Origin: Gracilimonas sp965227215
Lineage (GTDB): Bacteria > Bacteroidota > Rhodothermia > Balneolales > Balneolaceae
Reading direction: 5' to 3'
Length of the DNA stretch: 64,000 nt
Assembly: GCA_965227215.1 (NCBI GenBank)
Contig: OZ245729.1
Coordinates: 992,001-1,056,000, forward strand
The notes beneath the pieces were generated by a model, which was not told where the DNA came from, searched no databases, and worked only from the letters and a program-made list of their open reading frames with translations. A program made the position numbers and the translations under genes. Below, piece after piece: positions 26,610-35,530 of the stretch. Each line of letters opens with the position of its first letter. The first letter of the stretch is position 1.

Positions 26610-27008
26610 TTACCTCACTTCCAGCCCGGAATCAGCAAGGTTTCTGAAGCCGCCGATGTTATACACCTTCTCAAAACCGTTTTCTTTCATCAACTTGGTG
26701 GCTTGTCCGCTTCGGTTACCTGAGCGACAGTAGAGATAGTACGTTTCACTCTTATCAAGGCTATCCAGCTGAGACTGAAAGTCACCGTTCAGTAAATTAA
26801 AGTTGTGATCGGTAAGTGCTAGATGTCCGTTGTCAAATTCGTCCTTCGTTCGTACATCTATCACAACCCCGGGAGTTTCCTGATGCTTTTGTTTGAAAGT
26901 CTCCGGATTCAAAACGCTGCTGTCCGCTCCTCCTTCCTTGGTGTTAAACATATACAACAAAGCTGCTATCAGGGCAACTACTGCAAATACGGTTAAAATG
27001 GTTCTCAT
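26610..27008 (-). CDS. Membrane-anchored rhodanese-like sulfurtransferase
   Basis: A 132-aa protein: an N-terminal TM anchor (RTILTVFAVVALIAALLYMF), then one rhodanese domain with VVIDVRTKDEFDNGHL and the active-site loop YLYCRSGNRSGQA carrying the catalytic Cys. It probably sits in the periplasm, handling sulfane sulfur (thiosulfate or persulfide). It is the last gene of the minus-strand sulfur operon, 18 bp after the TauE/SafE transporter. Confidence 0.9.
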   Translation of the reverse strand: MRTILTVFAVVALIAALLYMFNTKEGGADSSVLNPETFKQKHQETPGVVIDVRTKDEFDNGHLALTDHNFNLLNGDFQSQLDSLDKSETYYLYCRSGNRSGQATKLMKENGFEKVYNIGGFRNLADSGLEVR

Positions 27009-27026
27009 CTCTTACTCCTGATTAAA

Positions 27027-27779
27027 TTAAAAATTCGAATATATGATGTAAGCGCCCATCACCATCAGAAAATAGCCAAATCCGGTTTTGAGTTGTTTTT
27101 GAGGAACTTTCTGACTGATTTTATTCCCCACAAAACTCCCGGCAATTCCAATGAGGCTGAACACTCCGATCAGCTCCCAGTTCATCCCCAGCCCTTCCAT
27201 TGCTAACACATCGATATACTTGTAGAAACCCAGGATGCTTTTGAGGGTAATAATCAAGAGGCTGGTTCCTACGGCCATTCGCATCGAAAGTCCGCCGATG
27301 AGCACCAGCGCCGGAATGATAAGGAACCCTCCTCCCACACCAACCAAGCCAGTTAACACTCCTACGGCTAACCCTTCGACAACCAACACCCACTTCGGTA
27401 TGGAGGCCGGTTTCTTATACGAAAGTTTAGTTCTTTCCCGGATCATCATGTAAGCGGCAATGATCATCACACCGGCAAAAATCATCAGCTGTGTATTTCC
27501 CGAGATGTATTGGGAAAGAGAAGCTCCGCCATAAGTCCCCAGCATACCGGGGATTCCGAAGAAGATCAGGCTCACCCAATGCACTTCTTTTTTGATTACA
27601 TAGGGAATCGAACCTACAAAACTAATGGCTGCTACAATCCCCAATGATTCAGCAATGGCCAGTTTTTCCGGTTCACCAACCAGATAAATAAGTACCGGTA
27701 CAGTGAGAATGGAGCCGCCGGAACCAAGCAGACCCAATGAAATACCAATAAGTAAGGCCCCACACCAGGCTAACCACAT
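27027..27779 (-). CDS. TauE/SafE-family sulfite/anion exporter
   Basis: A 250-aa inner-membrane protein with about 8 TM helices. It has the two family half-motifs, GISLGLLGSGGSILTVPVLIY near residue 12 and GLVGVGGGFLIIPALVLIGG near residue 140. In a sulfur operon it most likely exports sulfite or a related product made by the CstB-like enzyme. Its start overlaps the stop of that gene by 1 bp, implying coupled translation. Confidence 0.92.
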   Translation of the reverse strand: MWLAWCGALLIGISLGLLGSGGSILTVPVLIYLVGEPEKLAIAESLGIVAAISFVGSIPYVIKKEVHWVSLIFFGIPGMLGTYGGASLSQYISGNTQLMIFAGVMIIAAYMMIRERTKLSYKKPASIPKWVLVVEGLAVGVLTGLVGVGGGFLIIPALVLIGGLSMRMAVGTSLLIITLKSILGFYKYIDVLAMEGLGMNWELIGVFSLIGIAGSFVGNKISQKVPQKQLKTGFGYFLMVMGAYIIYSNF

Positions 27780-29209
27780 TAATTAGCCTCTGCAGTTGTC
27801 CAATTATTCTTCTCTAACCATGGTTCTACCATGTCGTCAATATATTTCACGGCAAAATCGGCGCGCTCCAGCATGGCAGATGCTGCCGACGCCCGGGCTC
27901 CCGACTTACAGTGCACCATCACCGGCTTGTCGTTCGGAACTTCTTCTAATCTGTCCAGAAGCCTGGTGTGGGCGATGTTCATCGCTTCGGGATGGTGTCC
28001 TTCGTCAAACTCCGACTTCTTGCGTACATCCAGCAGGTTCGCCTCGCCCGTTGCCAGGTACTCTTCTGCTTTTGCAAAGTCTATGGTTTCAGTAGTGAAA
28101 AGCTCTCCACCTTTTTCAGCAAACTCCTGAAGCTGAGCCGGTGTTGCATATCCTTTCACGTTATCTAATCCAATACGAACCAGATCTTTCACGGCTTCTT
28201 CCACTTTATCCTGTTCAATGATCAGGTAAATGTCTTCATCTTCATTTACATATGATCCAACAATGGTATTAAACTGCTTATTCATAGGAGAAAGCAAAGC
28301 ACCCTGAATGTGCTTATTCATAAATTCCGTACGGTTTCGGGTGTCCACAATTACGGCATTACTCAATCGAACATCGCCAATCATTTTTTCTATAGAAATG
28401 TTTTCCGGTTGTGGCATTTCTCCCAGAATTTTCGGCCCTTTTTTGTTATCCCGTTTCATGCGCGCAAAATAAAGCGGCGGTTCGGGCTGACCTTCCAGTA
28501 TATAATCCACAAACTCTTGCTCGCTGATAGCTGCCCGGATAGAGCCATTGAATCGTTGTTCATAACCAACCGTTGATTCCGGCACAGCCCCTAATGCTTT
28601 ACCACAGGCGCTCCCGGCTCCGTGTCCCGGCCACAACTGCAGATACTCCGGCATTTCTTTAAATCGCTGCAAAGACTGATATAACACTTTGGCTGAACTC
28701 TTCATCGCTCCTTTTTGTCCGGCGGCTGATTCCAGCAAATCAGGTCGTCCGACATCACCCACAAAAACAAAATCACCGGACAGAATTCCCATGGGTTCAT
28801 CTGTAGCTGCGCCGTCGGTTACCAGATAGCTGACATGCTCCGGCGTGTGGCCCGGGCTGTAAACAGTCGTGAATCTGATGTTTCCGATTGAAAACTCATC
28901 GCCGTCTTTAAGTAGTTGGTGATCGTAGTCGCTGTTAATAAGCCACTCGTACTTCCAATCCTCGTCACCTTCGTCTGAAGCATACACTTTGAGACCTTGT
29001 TCGGCCAGCTCACGCAAACCGGATAGATAATCGGCATGGATATGGGTTTCTGCTGCTGCTACCAACTTTAGGTTGTTCTTCCCGGCAAGCTCCTTATACC
29101 GATCCACATCTCGCATGGGATCTATAATGATGGCTTCGCCGGTACGCTGACAACCGATCAGGTAGGCGTATTGGGCTAATTTCTCTTCAAATATTTGCTG
29201 AAAAAACAT
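27779..29209 (-). CDS. CstB-like persulfide dioxygenase-rhodanese fusion
   Basis: A 476-aa three-domain protein. Residues 1-250 are a metallo-beta-lactamase-fold persulfide dioxygenase with AAETHIHADYLSG, YSPGHTPEHVSYLV, GDFVFVGDVGRPDLL and WPGHGAGSACGKALG. A first rhodanese-like domain (about 265-355) has lost the active-site Cys: the loop reads YLIIEQD. The C-terminal rhodanese (about 370-470) is intact, with MVHCKSGARAS. This order, dioxygenase then pseudo-rhodanese then rhodanese, is that of Staphylococcus CstB, which turns persulfides into thiosulfate by oxidation plus sulfur transfer. It is the core enzyme of this sulfide-detoxification operon. Confidence 0.93.
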   Translation of the reverse strand: MFFQQIFEEKLAQYAYLIGCQRTGEAIIIDPMRDVDRYKELAGKNNLKLVAAAETHIHADYLSGLRELAEQGLKVYASDEGDEDWKYEWLINSDYDHQLLKDGDEFSIGNIRFTTVYSPGHTPEHVSYLVTDGAATDEPMGILSGDFVFVGDVGRPDLLESAAGQKGAMKSSAKVLYQSLQRFKEMPEYLQLWPGHGAGSACGKALGAVPESTVGYEQRFNGSIRAAISEQEFVDYILEGQPEPPLYFARMKRDNKKGPKILGEMPQPENISIEKMIGDVRLSNAVIVDTRNRTEFMNKHIQGALLSPMNKQFNTIVGSYVNEDEDIYLIIEQDKVEEAVKDLVRIGLDNVKGYATPAQLQEFAEKGGELFTTETIDFAKAEEYLATGEANLLDVRKKSEFDEGHHPEAMNIAHTRLLDRLEEVPNDKPVMVHCKSGARASAASAMLERADFAVKYIDDMVEPWLEKNNWTTAEAN

Positions 29210-29227
29210 AAAGCTTAATGATATTAG

Positions 29228-29635
29228 TTAATGAGGCAGATTTGGTTTCAGGTATCCGTATGCTAATGCGCCAAAGATAGCACTTAAGGTTGGGATCAGA
29301 AATATTAAATATCCGCTCCCAATTAAAGCATACATAGGACCCGGGCACGCACCCGTAAGTCCCCACCCAAGGCCGAATATAATTCCGCCTATGATATAAT
29401 TTTTAGTTCTTGAATTATCTTTTTCTTTGATGTGAATGGGATCTCCGTTCACATCTTTTACATTCCATTTTTTAATGAGCATAGTAGCAATCATCCCTAC
29501 CACTACAGCCAGGCCAATAATGCCGTACATATGAATAGAATCGAAACGAAACATTTCCTGAATTCTAAACCAGGAAACCACTTCTGATTTCACCAGAATA
29601 AATCCGAATACAATACCTGATAGAATAAATCTCAT
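29228..29635 (-). CDS. YeeE/YedE-family membrane protein (short half)
   Basis: A 135-aa protein with about four TM helices and the sulfur-transporter-type motif GGIIFGLGWGLTGACPGPMYALIGSG, which includes the conserved Cys of the family. Two short genes (this one and the next) together make the equivalent of a full-length YeeE/YedE thiosulfate-type permease. It lies 18 bp upstream of the CstB-like gene. Confidence 0.9.
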   Translation of the reverse strand: MRFILSGIVFGFILVKSEVVSWFRIQEMFRFDSIHMYGIIGLAVVVGMIATMLIKKWNVKDVNGDPIHIKEKDNSRTKNYIIGGIIFGLGWGLTGACPGPMYALIGSGYLIFLIPTLSAIFGALAYGYLKPNLPH

Positions 29636-29645
29636 GATGACCTGC

Positions 29646-30209
29646 TTAATTTAGAATGAGTGGAAGAATGGCATAGGTTGTTATCAACCCACCAATAAAG
29701 AACCCGATTACGGCGATCAGTGATGCTTTTTGAAGGGTAGCTAAACCTGTAATTGCATGGCCGGAAGTACAGCCTCCCGCATAACGGGCACCAAAGCCTA
29801 CAAGAAAGCCACCCAAAATCATCAATACAAAGCCGGCCGGACTCACAATGTTCGACCAGTTAAAAATTTCGAGCGGGATCAAACCGGTGAAGTTATTTAT
29901 TCCCAATGCCGTGAGTTCCGATTTTGTGGCCTCTGCAATTTGAACTGAATAGTCCGGGGCGTTAGTCAAACCGGCAATTATGCCACCTATGACCACGCCG
30001 GCTACCAGTTTCAAATTCCAAGCCCCATCTTTAATCCAGTCGTAATTAAAATATTCTACTTTTGAAGGCACCATAGAAGCACAAGCGTGCCGAAAGCTGG
30101 AAGAAATCCCAAAGGTCTTGTTTCCGATAACCCAAAGCAGCGGAAGCATCAGTCCTATGAGCGGACCGGCCACGTACCAGGGAATAGGCTGAGTGATTAG
30201 TTCTGTCAT
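29646..30209 (-). CDS. YeeE/YedE-family sulfur transporter
   Basis: A 187-aa protein with 4-5 TM helices. It has GVVIGGIIAGL and GGFLVGFGARYAGGCTSGHAITGLATLQKAS, the conserved Cys-containing loop that passes sulfur compounds through YeeE-type channels. It is the first gene of the operon, 10 bp before its partner half-gene. Its promoter should be in the 121-bp gap shared with the divergent GntR gene. Confidence 0.9.
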   Translation of the reverse strand: MTELITQPIPWYVAGPLIGLMLPLLWVIGNKTFGISSSFRHACASMVPSKVEYFNYDWIKDGAWNLKLVAGVVIGGIIAGLTNAPDYSVQIAEATKSELTALGINNFTGLIPLEIFNWSNIVSPAGFVLMILGGFLVGFGARYAGGCTSGHAITGLATLQKASLIAVIGFFIGGLITTYAILPLILN

Positions 30210-30272
30210 TTTTAGTCTGTTGTTTGATGAATATCTTTTTGATTCGTCTCAATGATAAGAAGCAGATTTAAT

Positions 30273-30294
30273 TTGTTACAACATGTTATAACAA
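30273..30294. promoter_or_regulatory. Candidate GntR-family operator palindrome
   Basis: A 22-bp inverted repeat matching at 10 of 11 pairs (half-sites TTGTTACAACA and TGTTATAACAA). It contains a perfect inner palindrome TGTTATAACA at 30284-30293. HutC-type GntR regulators bind GT-N-TA-N-AC palindromes, and this fits loosely. It sits in the gap between the sulfur operon start (30209) and the GntR start (30331), so it could control either or both. Confidence 0.55.
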
Positions 30295-30330
30295 GTATAT
30301 TTTCAGTCCATTGCAATTCATGAATTCATT

Positions 30331-31116
30331 ATGGCCGACTATAATTCAAAACACGAAAAAGTAGCCGCGAAACTTCGCGACGAGATTACCGGAACCGAAT
30401 ATGAACCGGGCGATCAGCTCCCTTCCGAAAACCGATTATGTGATTACTTTAAAGTGAGCCGGGTGACGGTGCGCCATGCATTGGCAACGCTGGAAAATGA
30501 GGGGCTGATCTACAGAAAACAGGGAGTCGGGGCTTTCGTAAACGACCGGGAACTGAAAAGCTCTTTGGTACGTCTCACCGATTTCTCAGAGGACATGCGG
30601 CAAGCCGGTCTGCAAAGCAGTTCCCGGCTTATTTCACTCGACCGTGTAGACCCAATTCCTGAGGTGAATGAAGTGCTTCAGTTGCGCCCGGATATGAAAC
30701 TTATCCGAATAAAGCGAGTGCGGCTGGCAAATGAAAACCCGGTTGCCTACGATGTCACCTGGCTACCACCGGGCTACGGTCAGTTGTTGTTTGACGAAGA
30801 CCTCACAACCCAAACCATTTATGATGTATTTGAGGATAAGTATGATATTCAGATTCAGGGAGGTAGCTACAGGATCACGGCAAAGAATGTGGATGAAACC
30901 ATCGCAGAGCATTTAAATATGGAGCCCGGCAGTGCCGTACTCGAAATTGATCGGTGTTCCCGCACCACCGCAGATAAGAAAGTGTACTTTCAAAAACGAT
31001 ACTACAATCCGGCTCATGTTTCCTATGTGATGGAACTGTACAGAAACGAAGATGAAAGTGGTTCTTATAAAGATGGCTTACCCCTGAAAGAATTTTCTCC
31101 GGTATTTGCTAAATAG
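30331..31116 (+). CDS. GntR/HutC-family transcriptional regulator
   Basis: A 261-aa DNA-binding protein. The N-terminal winged helix (about 8-72: YEPGDQLPSENRLCDYFKVSRVTVRHALATLENEGLI) is classic GntR. The C-terminal UTRA domain (about 90-240), with LDRVDPIPEVNEVLQLRPDMKLIRIKRVR and AEHLNMEPGSAVLEIDRCSRT, marks the HutC subfamily, which binds small effectors. It is divergent from the sulfur operon with a palindrome between them, and 57 bp ahead of the M16 peptidase genes. Whether it controls sulfur, the peptidases or only itself is open. Confidence 0.9.
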   Translation: MADYNSKHEKVAAKLRDEITGTEYEPGDQLPSENRLCDYFKVSRVTVRHALATLENEGLIYRKQGVGAFVNDRELKSSLVRLTDFSEDMRQAGLQSSSRLISLDRVDPIPEVNEVLQLRPDMKLIRIKRVRLANENPVAYDVTWLPPGYGQLLFDEDLTTQTIYDVFEDKYDIQIQGGSYRITAKNVDETIAEHLNMEPGSAVLEIDRCSRTTADKKVYFQKRYYNPAHVSYVMELYRNEDESGSYKDGLPLKEFSPVFAK

Positions 31117-31173
31117 TAATGAAAACATCATTTTCCGACTATCTAATCACTATTCACTAATTGTATTGATCTA

Positions 31174-32697
31174 ATGAAAATAACAGAGAAAATATTGGTA
31201 ACCTCTATGCTGTTGCTCGCCTTTACGTTTTCGGGTGTACAGGCACAGTACCTTGAGGAGTTTGAGGAGAAAGTAACCGAGTTCACGCTCGATAACGGAC
31301 TTACGTTTGTTGTAATCGAACGACCCGTTGCTCCGGTCGTCAGCTTTGCTACTTATGTAAATGTTGGGGGTGCAAACAACCCGTTAGGGAATTCCGGACT
31401 TGCTCACGTTTTTGAGCATATGGCTTTTAAGGGAACTCATGATGTGGGTACAACCAACTGGAAAAAGGAAAAGAAAGTACTTCAGAAGCTGGATGCTACT
31501 TATCAGGAATGGCTTGAAGAAAAATATTCCATCAACCCTGATACTTCATTATTAAATGGACTTTGGAATCAATTCGAAGCCCTTCAGGAAGAAGCCGGAC
31601 AGTATGTGGTTAATAATGAATTTTCTGAAATTGTGAACCGAAACGGCGGAACGGGGATGAATGCCACCACCAGTGCCGACCGTACCAACTATTTCTACAG
31701 CCTTCCGGAAAATCGTATTGAACTTTGGTTCAGCCTGGAATCTGATCGATTTCTGAACCCGGTATTTCGTGAGTTCTACAAAGAGAAAGAAGTGGTTCGC
31801 GAAGAACGCCGGTCAAGCTATGAATCAAGTCCGGTCGGGAAACTCTATGAAGCATTTCTGACTACAGCTTATAAAGCACATCCTTACGGTACTCCGAATA
31901 TTGGATGGCATTCCGACATCACGGCAACCACCATGGAAGATGCCCGTGAGTTTTATGAGACGTATTATGTGCCCAATAACATCACCATAGCTATTGCCGG
32001 AGATGTAGACCCTGATGAAGTACGCAAACTGGCTAAAACCTATTTTGGACGATTAAAGAAAGGCCCTACCCCTCCCCCGATCTACACCGAAGAGCCGGAG
32101 CAAATTGCAGAAAAAAGGTTCTCTATAGAACAGCAATCCCAGCCATTTTTACTTTTGGGATATCACACAGTGAATGATCAGCACCCTGATCACAACGCCT
32201 TAAATCTACTCAGCAATATTTTGGTAGGTGGAAGAACTTCCAAATTATACAAACGCCTTGTAGAAAAAGAGCAGGTTGCCTTAGGCTTCCAAAACCTGAA
32301 CGGTGTTCCCGGAACCAAATACGAAAGCATGTTTGCGCTGCTGGCCGTACCGAACCGTGGTTATGATACCGACACGCTTGAGACCGCAATCTATGAAGAG
32401 CTGGAAAAAATCAAGAATGGTGAAGTTACCCAGGAGGAACTTGACCGCGTTCGAACCAATGCGCGCGCCGGCTTAATTCGGGGCCTTGATTCCAACTCAG
32501 GACTGGCTGTTCGTCTCGGGCAGGCTCAGTCACTGCAAGGCGACTGGAGAAAGGTATTCACCAACCTTGAAGACCTTGAAGCAGTAACTGTAGAAGACAT
32601 TCAGCGTGTGGCCAAAAAATACTTAGTGAAAGAAAACCGAACGGTAGGTTCCATCGTGAATGCTCCGGCCGAGGAGGTTGCAGATGCGAATCAATAA
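31174..32697 (+). CDS. M16 zinc metallopeptidase, catalytic subunit
   Basis: A 507-aa secreted protein with a signal peptide (residues 1-24, cleaving near VQAQ). The inverted zinc motif HxxEH is present as HVFEH (H78, E81, H82), with a distal Glu in EKEVVREERRSSYES. The C-terminal half has the partner-type fold with GGRTSKLYKRLVEKEQVALGF. It probably acts in the periplasm as one half of a heterodimeric peptidase with the next gene, whose likely starts are within about 45 bp of its stop or overlap it. It cleaves peptides or proteins; the substrate is unknown. Confidence 0.93.
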   Translation: MKITEKILVTSMLLLAFTFSGVQAQYLEEFEEKVTEFTLDNGLTFVVIERPVAPVVSFATYVNVGGANNPLGNSGLAHVFEHMAFKGTHDVGTTNWKKEKKVLQKLDATYQEWLEEKYSINPDTSLLNGLWNQFEALQEEAGQYVVNNEFSEIVNRNGGTGMNATTSADRTNYFYSLPENRIELWFSLESDRFLNPVFREFYKEKEVVREERRSSYESSPVGKLYEAFLTTAYKAHPYGTPNIGWHSDITATTMEDAREFYETYYVPNNITIAIAGDVDPDEVRKLAKTYFGRLKKGPTPPPIYTEEPEQIAEKRFSIEQQSQPFLLLGYHTVNDQHPDHNALNLLSNILVGGRTSKLYKRLVEKEQVALGFQNLNGVPGTKYESMFALLAVPNRGYDTDTLETAIYEELEKIKNGEVTQEELDRVRTNARAGLIRGLDSNSGLAVRLGQAQSLQGDWRKVFTNLEDLEAVTVEDIQRVAKKYLVKENRTVGSIVNAPAEEVADANQ

Positions 32698-32728
32698 CAG
32701 AATTTCTAAAAAAACAGGTGCTGATAAA

Positions 32729-34813
32729 ATGATATCAACCATGAAAAAATTAAGCCTTTTGTGCCTTGCATTAGCGCTAACAAGCTCTGCATTGTTTGCA
32801 CAAAAGAAGTACGATGAAATTAAGTACCCGGAACTGAACAGCTTTCAGGTTCCTGAGGTAGAAACCTACACGGCCGATAATGGCATTACCTACTATTTGC
32901 TGGAAGACACAGAACTCCCTCTTATTGAGCTACGAGTTAACATCAAAACCGGTGGCGTTTTAGTACCGGCCGAAAAAGAAGGGCTGGCTTCCATTACCGG
33001 AACCGTTATCCGATCCGGAGGTACAGAATCTATTTCCGCTGATTCCCTGAACGTACTGCTTGAAAATAAAGCAGCGAGCATGGAAACGGGAATCGGGTTT
33101 ACATCAGGCAGCGCCTGGATGAATGTGCTGGCGGAAGACTTTGAGGAATTACTTCCTATATTTATTGATCTGCTTACCAACCCGGCCTTTTCGGATGACA
33201 AAATCGAGTTGGCTAAAACCCAAACCAAAAGTAGTATTTCCCGCCGTAATGATAATTCTCAAAGCGTGGGTGTTCGCGAATTTCAGAAGCTGATATATGG
33301 CCCTGAGTCGGTGTATGCACGTACCACCGAGTATGCTACCATCGATAACATTACCCGCGATGATATCATCAATTTCCACAAAGATCATTTTGTATCAGAA
33401 AACATGATGGTAGGTGTTGTTGGTGATTTTGACGCTTCCGAAATGAAGAAAAAGCTGGAAGAAGCCTTCAGTAGTATCCCTTCCGGTGAGGAAACCTCCC
33501 TCGATTTCCCTGAAGTGGATTATGAGCCGCAGAGTACCATTAACTTTGCTCATAAATCGGATGTAAACCAGAGCTTTATTCTAATGGGTCACTTGGGCGG
33601 TATGCGCGACAACCCTGACTATCCCCAAATCCAGGTAATGAACCGGGTATTGAGCGGTGGATTCTCGGGGCGACTGATGCAGGTTATCCGTACGGAAATG
33701 GGGCTCGCCTACTCCGCTTTCGGTCAATACGGCATGAATTCCTTCTATCCGGGATTCTTCTATGCCGGCGTATCTACCAAGAGCTCAACAACAGCTGAAG
33801 CCATTGAAGCGGTTATCGAGCAAATCCGTCGTCTTCAGGATGAGCCCATCACCAAAAAAGAACTGCAGGATACCAAAGATCAGATTCTGAATTCATCGGT
33901 ATTTCAGTTCGACAGCTATGAAGAAGTACTCAGTCAACAGATGTCGTATGATTATCGTGGCCTGCCCGGCGATGCTTTTGATCAATACATTGAAGGCGTC
34001 AAGAACACGACTATTGAAGATGTTCAGCGAGTGGCTAAGGAGTATTTAAATCCTGATTACTTACAGATTATGGTGGTTGGTAACAAAGATGAAATCGGAG
34101 ATCAGCTACAGCAATTTGGAGATGTGAATGAAGTTGATGTTTCTATTCCTGAGCCGGGTTCTGATGAGCCTGTGGTTGACGGTGATGCCGCCAAAGGAAA
34201 AGAGTGGCTCGACAAGATGGCCGCAGCTTTGGTTGAACCCGGTAGCGATGTGATTTCAATTGAAGAGCAATCCGTAATCACCCAAAAAACACCCATGGGC
34301 GATATGGATATTCAAAATACTTCCATCACCAACTATGTGGATTATTCAACAGAAAGAAACCTGACCACTCCTCAGGGGCAAATGACCATGTCATTCAAAG
34401 ATGGCTCCGGAACCATGCAAATGGCCGGGCAGCAGCGGCAGCTTCCACCACAAATGGCCAAGCCCATGCTGAATGAGATGAAGCGAAATTATCTGTCCAT
34501 CGCCATCAACCATGAAGATATTCAGGCAGAATATCTGGGTGATGAAACAGTAGACGGTGAAGATTATGCCGTGGTAAGAATGACCAATGATCAGGTTAAA
34601 GTTACTTATCTACTTGATCAGGAAACCGGTCTTCCCTACATAAGTCGTTATATGGAAATGAATCCCCAAACGGGACAGCGGCAGGAAGCGAAAAGCGTGT
34701 ACTCTGACTGGCAGAAGGCCGGTGGGGTAATGTATGCTTACTCGGTTATTACCTATGTTGACGATCAGGTAGCCGCCGAGCTAACGGTAGAAAGTCATGC
34801 TATTCCGGAATAA
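32729..34813 (+). CDS. M16 peptidase-like non-catalytic subunit with C-terminal extension
   Basis: A secreted M16-fold protein. The segment aligned to HxxEH reads GLASITGTVIRSGG, so zinc ligands are absent. The second half keeps LSGGFSGRLMQVIRTEMGLAYS, as in non-catalytic partners. After about residue 500 (from this start) an extra domain of about 190 residues follows (KEWLDKMAAALVEPG... to VESHAIPE), which resembles lipoprotein-sorting (LolA-like) folds. Start choice: 32729 or 32741 places the signal peptide MKKLSLLCLALALTSSALFAQ best. An ATG at 32684 has a strong GAGGAGG six bases upstream and would overlap the previous stop, lengthening the n-region; the frame opens at 32660. Confidence 0.85.
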   Translation: MISTMKKLSLLCLALALTSSALFAQKKYDEIKYPELNSFQVPEVETYTADNGITYYLLEDTELPLIELRVNIKTGGVLVPAEKEGLASITGTVIRSGGTESISADSLNVLLENKAASMETGIGFTSGSAWMNVLAEDFEELLPIFIDLLTNPAFSDDKIELAKTQTKSSISRRNDNSQSVGVREFQKLIYGPESVYARTTEYATIDNITRDDIINFHKDHFVSENMMVGVVGDFDASEMKKKLEEAFSSIPSGEETSLDFPEVDYEPQSTINFAHKSDVNQSFILMGHLGGMRDNPDYPQIQVMNRVLSGGFSGRLMQVIRTEMGLAYSAFGQYGMNSFYPGFFYAGVSTKSSTTAEAIEAVIEQIRRLQDEPITKKELQDTKDQILNSSVFQFDSYEEVLSQQMSYDYRGLPGDAFDQYIEGVKNTTIEDVQRVAKEYLNPDYLQIMVVGNKDEIGDQLQQFGDVNEVDVSIPEPGSDEPVVDGDAAKGKEWLDKMAAALVEPGSDVISIEEQSVITQKTPMGDMDIQNTSITNYVDYSTERNLTTPQGQMTMSFKDGSGTMQMAGQQRQLPPQMAKPMLNEMKRNYLSIAINHEDIQAEYLGDETVDGEDYAVVRMTNDQVKVTYLLDQETGLPYISRYMEMNPQTGQRQEAKSVYSDWQKAGGVMYAYSVITYVDDQVAAELTVESHAIPE

Positions 34814-34834
34814 TTTTTTCGACTAACTAATTTC

Positions 34835-34872
34835 AATCCCGCATTTCTTAATTGAGATGCGGGATTTTTTTA
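34835..34872 (+). terminator. Rho-independent terminator after the M16 pair
   Basis: A 10-bp perfect stem AATCCCGCAT / ATGCGGGATT (34835-34844 and 34857-34866) with a 12-base loop, running straight into a T tract. Confidence 0.9.
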
Positions 34873-34913
34873 TTATATATAGTTGGTCGTCAAACAAAAA
34901 AAGGAGAATCATC

Positions 34914-35438
34914 ATGTCAGCCTGGGACAACGAATATCCATCCAGTTCAGAGTATGCCCATTATTATGCAGGCTATGTTTCTCACGTTCCGAAGGGAAAT
35001 ATTATTGAGACACTGAATACTCAAATGCATGAGATGTATACCTTCATTAATGCCATTCCCGGTGATAAAGCTTTTCATGCATATGCAGAAGGAAAATGGA
35101 CGGTAAAACAAGTAATCGGCCATATTATTGAGACTGAACGAGTGTTTAGTTATCGGGGGTTGGCCTTTTCCCGCCGTGATCCAAATCCGCTTCCATCCAT
35201 GGAGCAGAACGACTATGTGAAGTATTCCAATTATAACAGCCGGACCATTCATAATCTCGCCAATGAATACCTGGCCGTTCGCATTTCGACGATCCACCTT
35301 TTCCAGAATATGACCAAAGAGATGATATCTCTGAAAGGAACAGCCAGCGGTGTGGAATTTACGGTTCGTTCTATTCCTTTTATAATTGCCGGACATGAAC
35401 TCCATCATAAAGAGATCATCAGAGAGAAGTATTTGTAG
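34914..35438 (+). CDS. DinB-family putative metal-dependent protein
   Basis: A 174-aa four-helix-bundle protein of the DinB/YfiT type. It contains WTVKQVIGHIIETERVFSYRGLAFSRRDPNPLP and the C-terminal IPFIIAGHELHHKEIIREKYL; the His residues (GHI and GHELHH) would form the metal site. Members are thiol-dependent transferases or of unknown function. The start is the ATG at 34914, with an AGGAG at 34902-34906. The longer frame beginning at 34857 lies inside the terminator stem and is unlikely. A second DinB-type gene is at 60.9 kb. Confidence 0.88.
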   Translation: MSAWDNEYPSSSEYAHYYAGYVSHVPKGNIIETLNTQMHEMYTFINAIPGDKAFHAYAEGKWTVKQVIGHIIETERVFSYRGLAFSRRDPNPLPSMEQNDYVKYSNYNSRTIHNLANEYLAVRISTIHLFQNMTKEMISLKGTASGVEFTVRSIPFIIAGHELHHKEIIREKYL

Positions 35439-35530
35439 CCCCGGCAAATCTTTCAAATTCATTCCGCTGCTCCGCTGCGGAACTAGAACAAGCGTCCAAA
35501 CTTCTCCCTTTAATGATATGCTATTTATTG

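Noticed and set aside
34857..34913. Upstream start for the first DinB gene
   Set aside because: That ATG lies in the right arm of the terminator stem. The ATG at 34914 has a clear AGGAG before it.
35462..35482. Hairpin TTCCGC/GCGGAA between DinB and a convergent lipoprotein gene as terminator
   Set aside because: The stem is only 6 bp and no T tract follows on either strand.
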